A stretch of 12,942 bases of DNA from Solirubrobacteraceae bacterium (GTDB lineage Bacteria > Actinomycetota > Thermoleophilia > Solirubrobacterales > Solirubrobacteraceae): NCBI GenBank assembly GCA_025455895.1, contig JALOLQ010000018.1, positions 1 through 12,942 of the forward strand, given 5' to 3'. The position numbers were made by a program, and so were the translations under genes. The notes beneath the pieces were generated by a model that did no database searches, was not told the origin of the DNA, and saw only the letters and a program-made list of their open reading frames with translations. Shown here one piece after another: positions 12,504 to 12,942 of this stretch. Positions within the stretch are counted from its first letter, which is position 1. The number at the start of each line of letters is the position of its first letter.

Positions 12504-12942
12504 CCCTGGCCGACCGCATCGTCGCGCTGCACCGGGCGCTGGCCCGGCGTCGCGTTCCGCACGCGTTCGGAGGCGCGATCGCGCTCGCCTACGCCACGCT
12601 CGACCCGCGCGGCACGAGCGACATCGACCTCAACCTGTTCGTGCCCGCCGAGCGCGCCGACCGGGCGCTCGCGGCGCTGCCGGAGGGCGTGGCGCTCGCC
12701 GCGGACGTCGCCCCGCGGATCGCCCGCGACGGCCAGATCCGGCTGTGGTGGGACGAGACGCCGCTGGACCTCTTCTTCGACTACGCCCCGATCCACGCGC
12801 AGGCCGCAGAGCATCGCCGCACGGTGCCGTTCGCCGGCGCGCGCATCCCGGTCCTCGGGCCGGTCGAGCTCGCGGTGTTCAAGGCCATGTTCGACCGCAC
12901 GCGTGACTGGGCGGACCTCGAGGCGATGATCGCCGCGGGGAC
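12500..12942 (+). CDS. Nucleotidyltransferase, MenT/AbiEii-like putative toxin (3' end outside window)
   Basis: The frame is open from the GTG at 12500 to the right edge, giving 147 residues of a longer protein. GAGG at 12488-12491 is a well-placed ribosome binding site. Motifs of the nucleotidyltransferase superfamily are present: HAFGGAIALAYA (Gly24, Gly25), then GTSDIDLNLFV (Asp41, Asp43, the metal-binding pair), and DLFFDY as a candidate third acidic strand. Near the end, ELAVFKAMFDRTRDWADLEAM gives a Lys (about 128) and Asp (about 136 and 139) that correspond to the conserved Lys/Asp of AbiEii- and MenT-type toxins. MenT enzymes of Mycobacterium tuberculosis add nucleotides to tRNA; whether this protein does so is inference. 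The target might also be a protein. Co-translation with the XRE regulator supports a toxin-antitoxin or abortive-infection pair. Confidence 0.8.
   Translation, partial: MTLADRIVALHRALARRRVPHAFGGAIALAYATLDPRGTSDIDLNLFVPAERADRALAALPEGVALAADVAPRIARDGQIRLWWDETPLDLFFDYAPIHAQAAEHRRTVPFAGARIPVLGPVELAVFKAMFDRTRDWADLEAMIAAG

Overview
This window is about 13 kb of very GC-rich DNA from a high-GC Gram-positive (actinobacterial) chromosome. Three things suggest the class Thermoleophilia (Solirubrobacter, Conexibacter or Patulibacter relatives): a DUF1800-DUF1501-cupredoxin operon, a large secreted protein ending in an Arg/Lys-rich beta domain, and PHO-box-like GTTCAC repeats. The lineage is an inference, because no rRNA or other marker is present. 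I saw no tRNA, rRNA, CRISPR array, insertion sequence or integrase. Coding density is high and most real genes abut or overlap. Several very long antisense ORFs are high-GC shadows.

Layout. Positions 1-857 (minus) hold the N-terminal ATPase part of a large regulator cut by the left edge. Divergent from it is a membrane-anchored alpha/beta hydrolase (985-1908), which converges on a universal stress protein (1922-2347, minus). A secreted beta-propeller phytase (2491-3843) diverges from the stress protein. The 143 bp between those two carry a ladder of 11-nt GTTCAC-type repeats resembling an actinobacterial PHO box, which fits phosphate-starvation control of the phytase.

The core of the window is a five-gene, translationally coupled operon (3982-10619). 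It encodes a secreted Gly-rich repeat protein, a secreted GH26-like glycosidase, a DUF1800 protein, a DUF1501 protein with an internal twin-arginine motif, and a small membrane-anchored or secreted cupredoxin with a full type 1 copper ligand set. Every junction is an ATGA or TGATG overlap. The gene content points to an extracytoplasmic or cell-surface assembly. Its function is unknown, and it is the best candidate here for an undescribed system.

Next comes dinB (DNA polymerase IV, 10673-11878). A perfect LexA/SOS box lies on its start codon, predicting DNA-damage induction. A small two-helix membrane protein follows on the minus strand (11899-12120). Divergent from it is an XRE-family regulator (12180-12503) that overlaps a MenT/AbiEii-like nucleotidyltransferase running off the right edge. 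This pair looks like a toxin-antitoxin module, with a 16-bp palindromic operator next to the antitoxin start.
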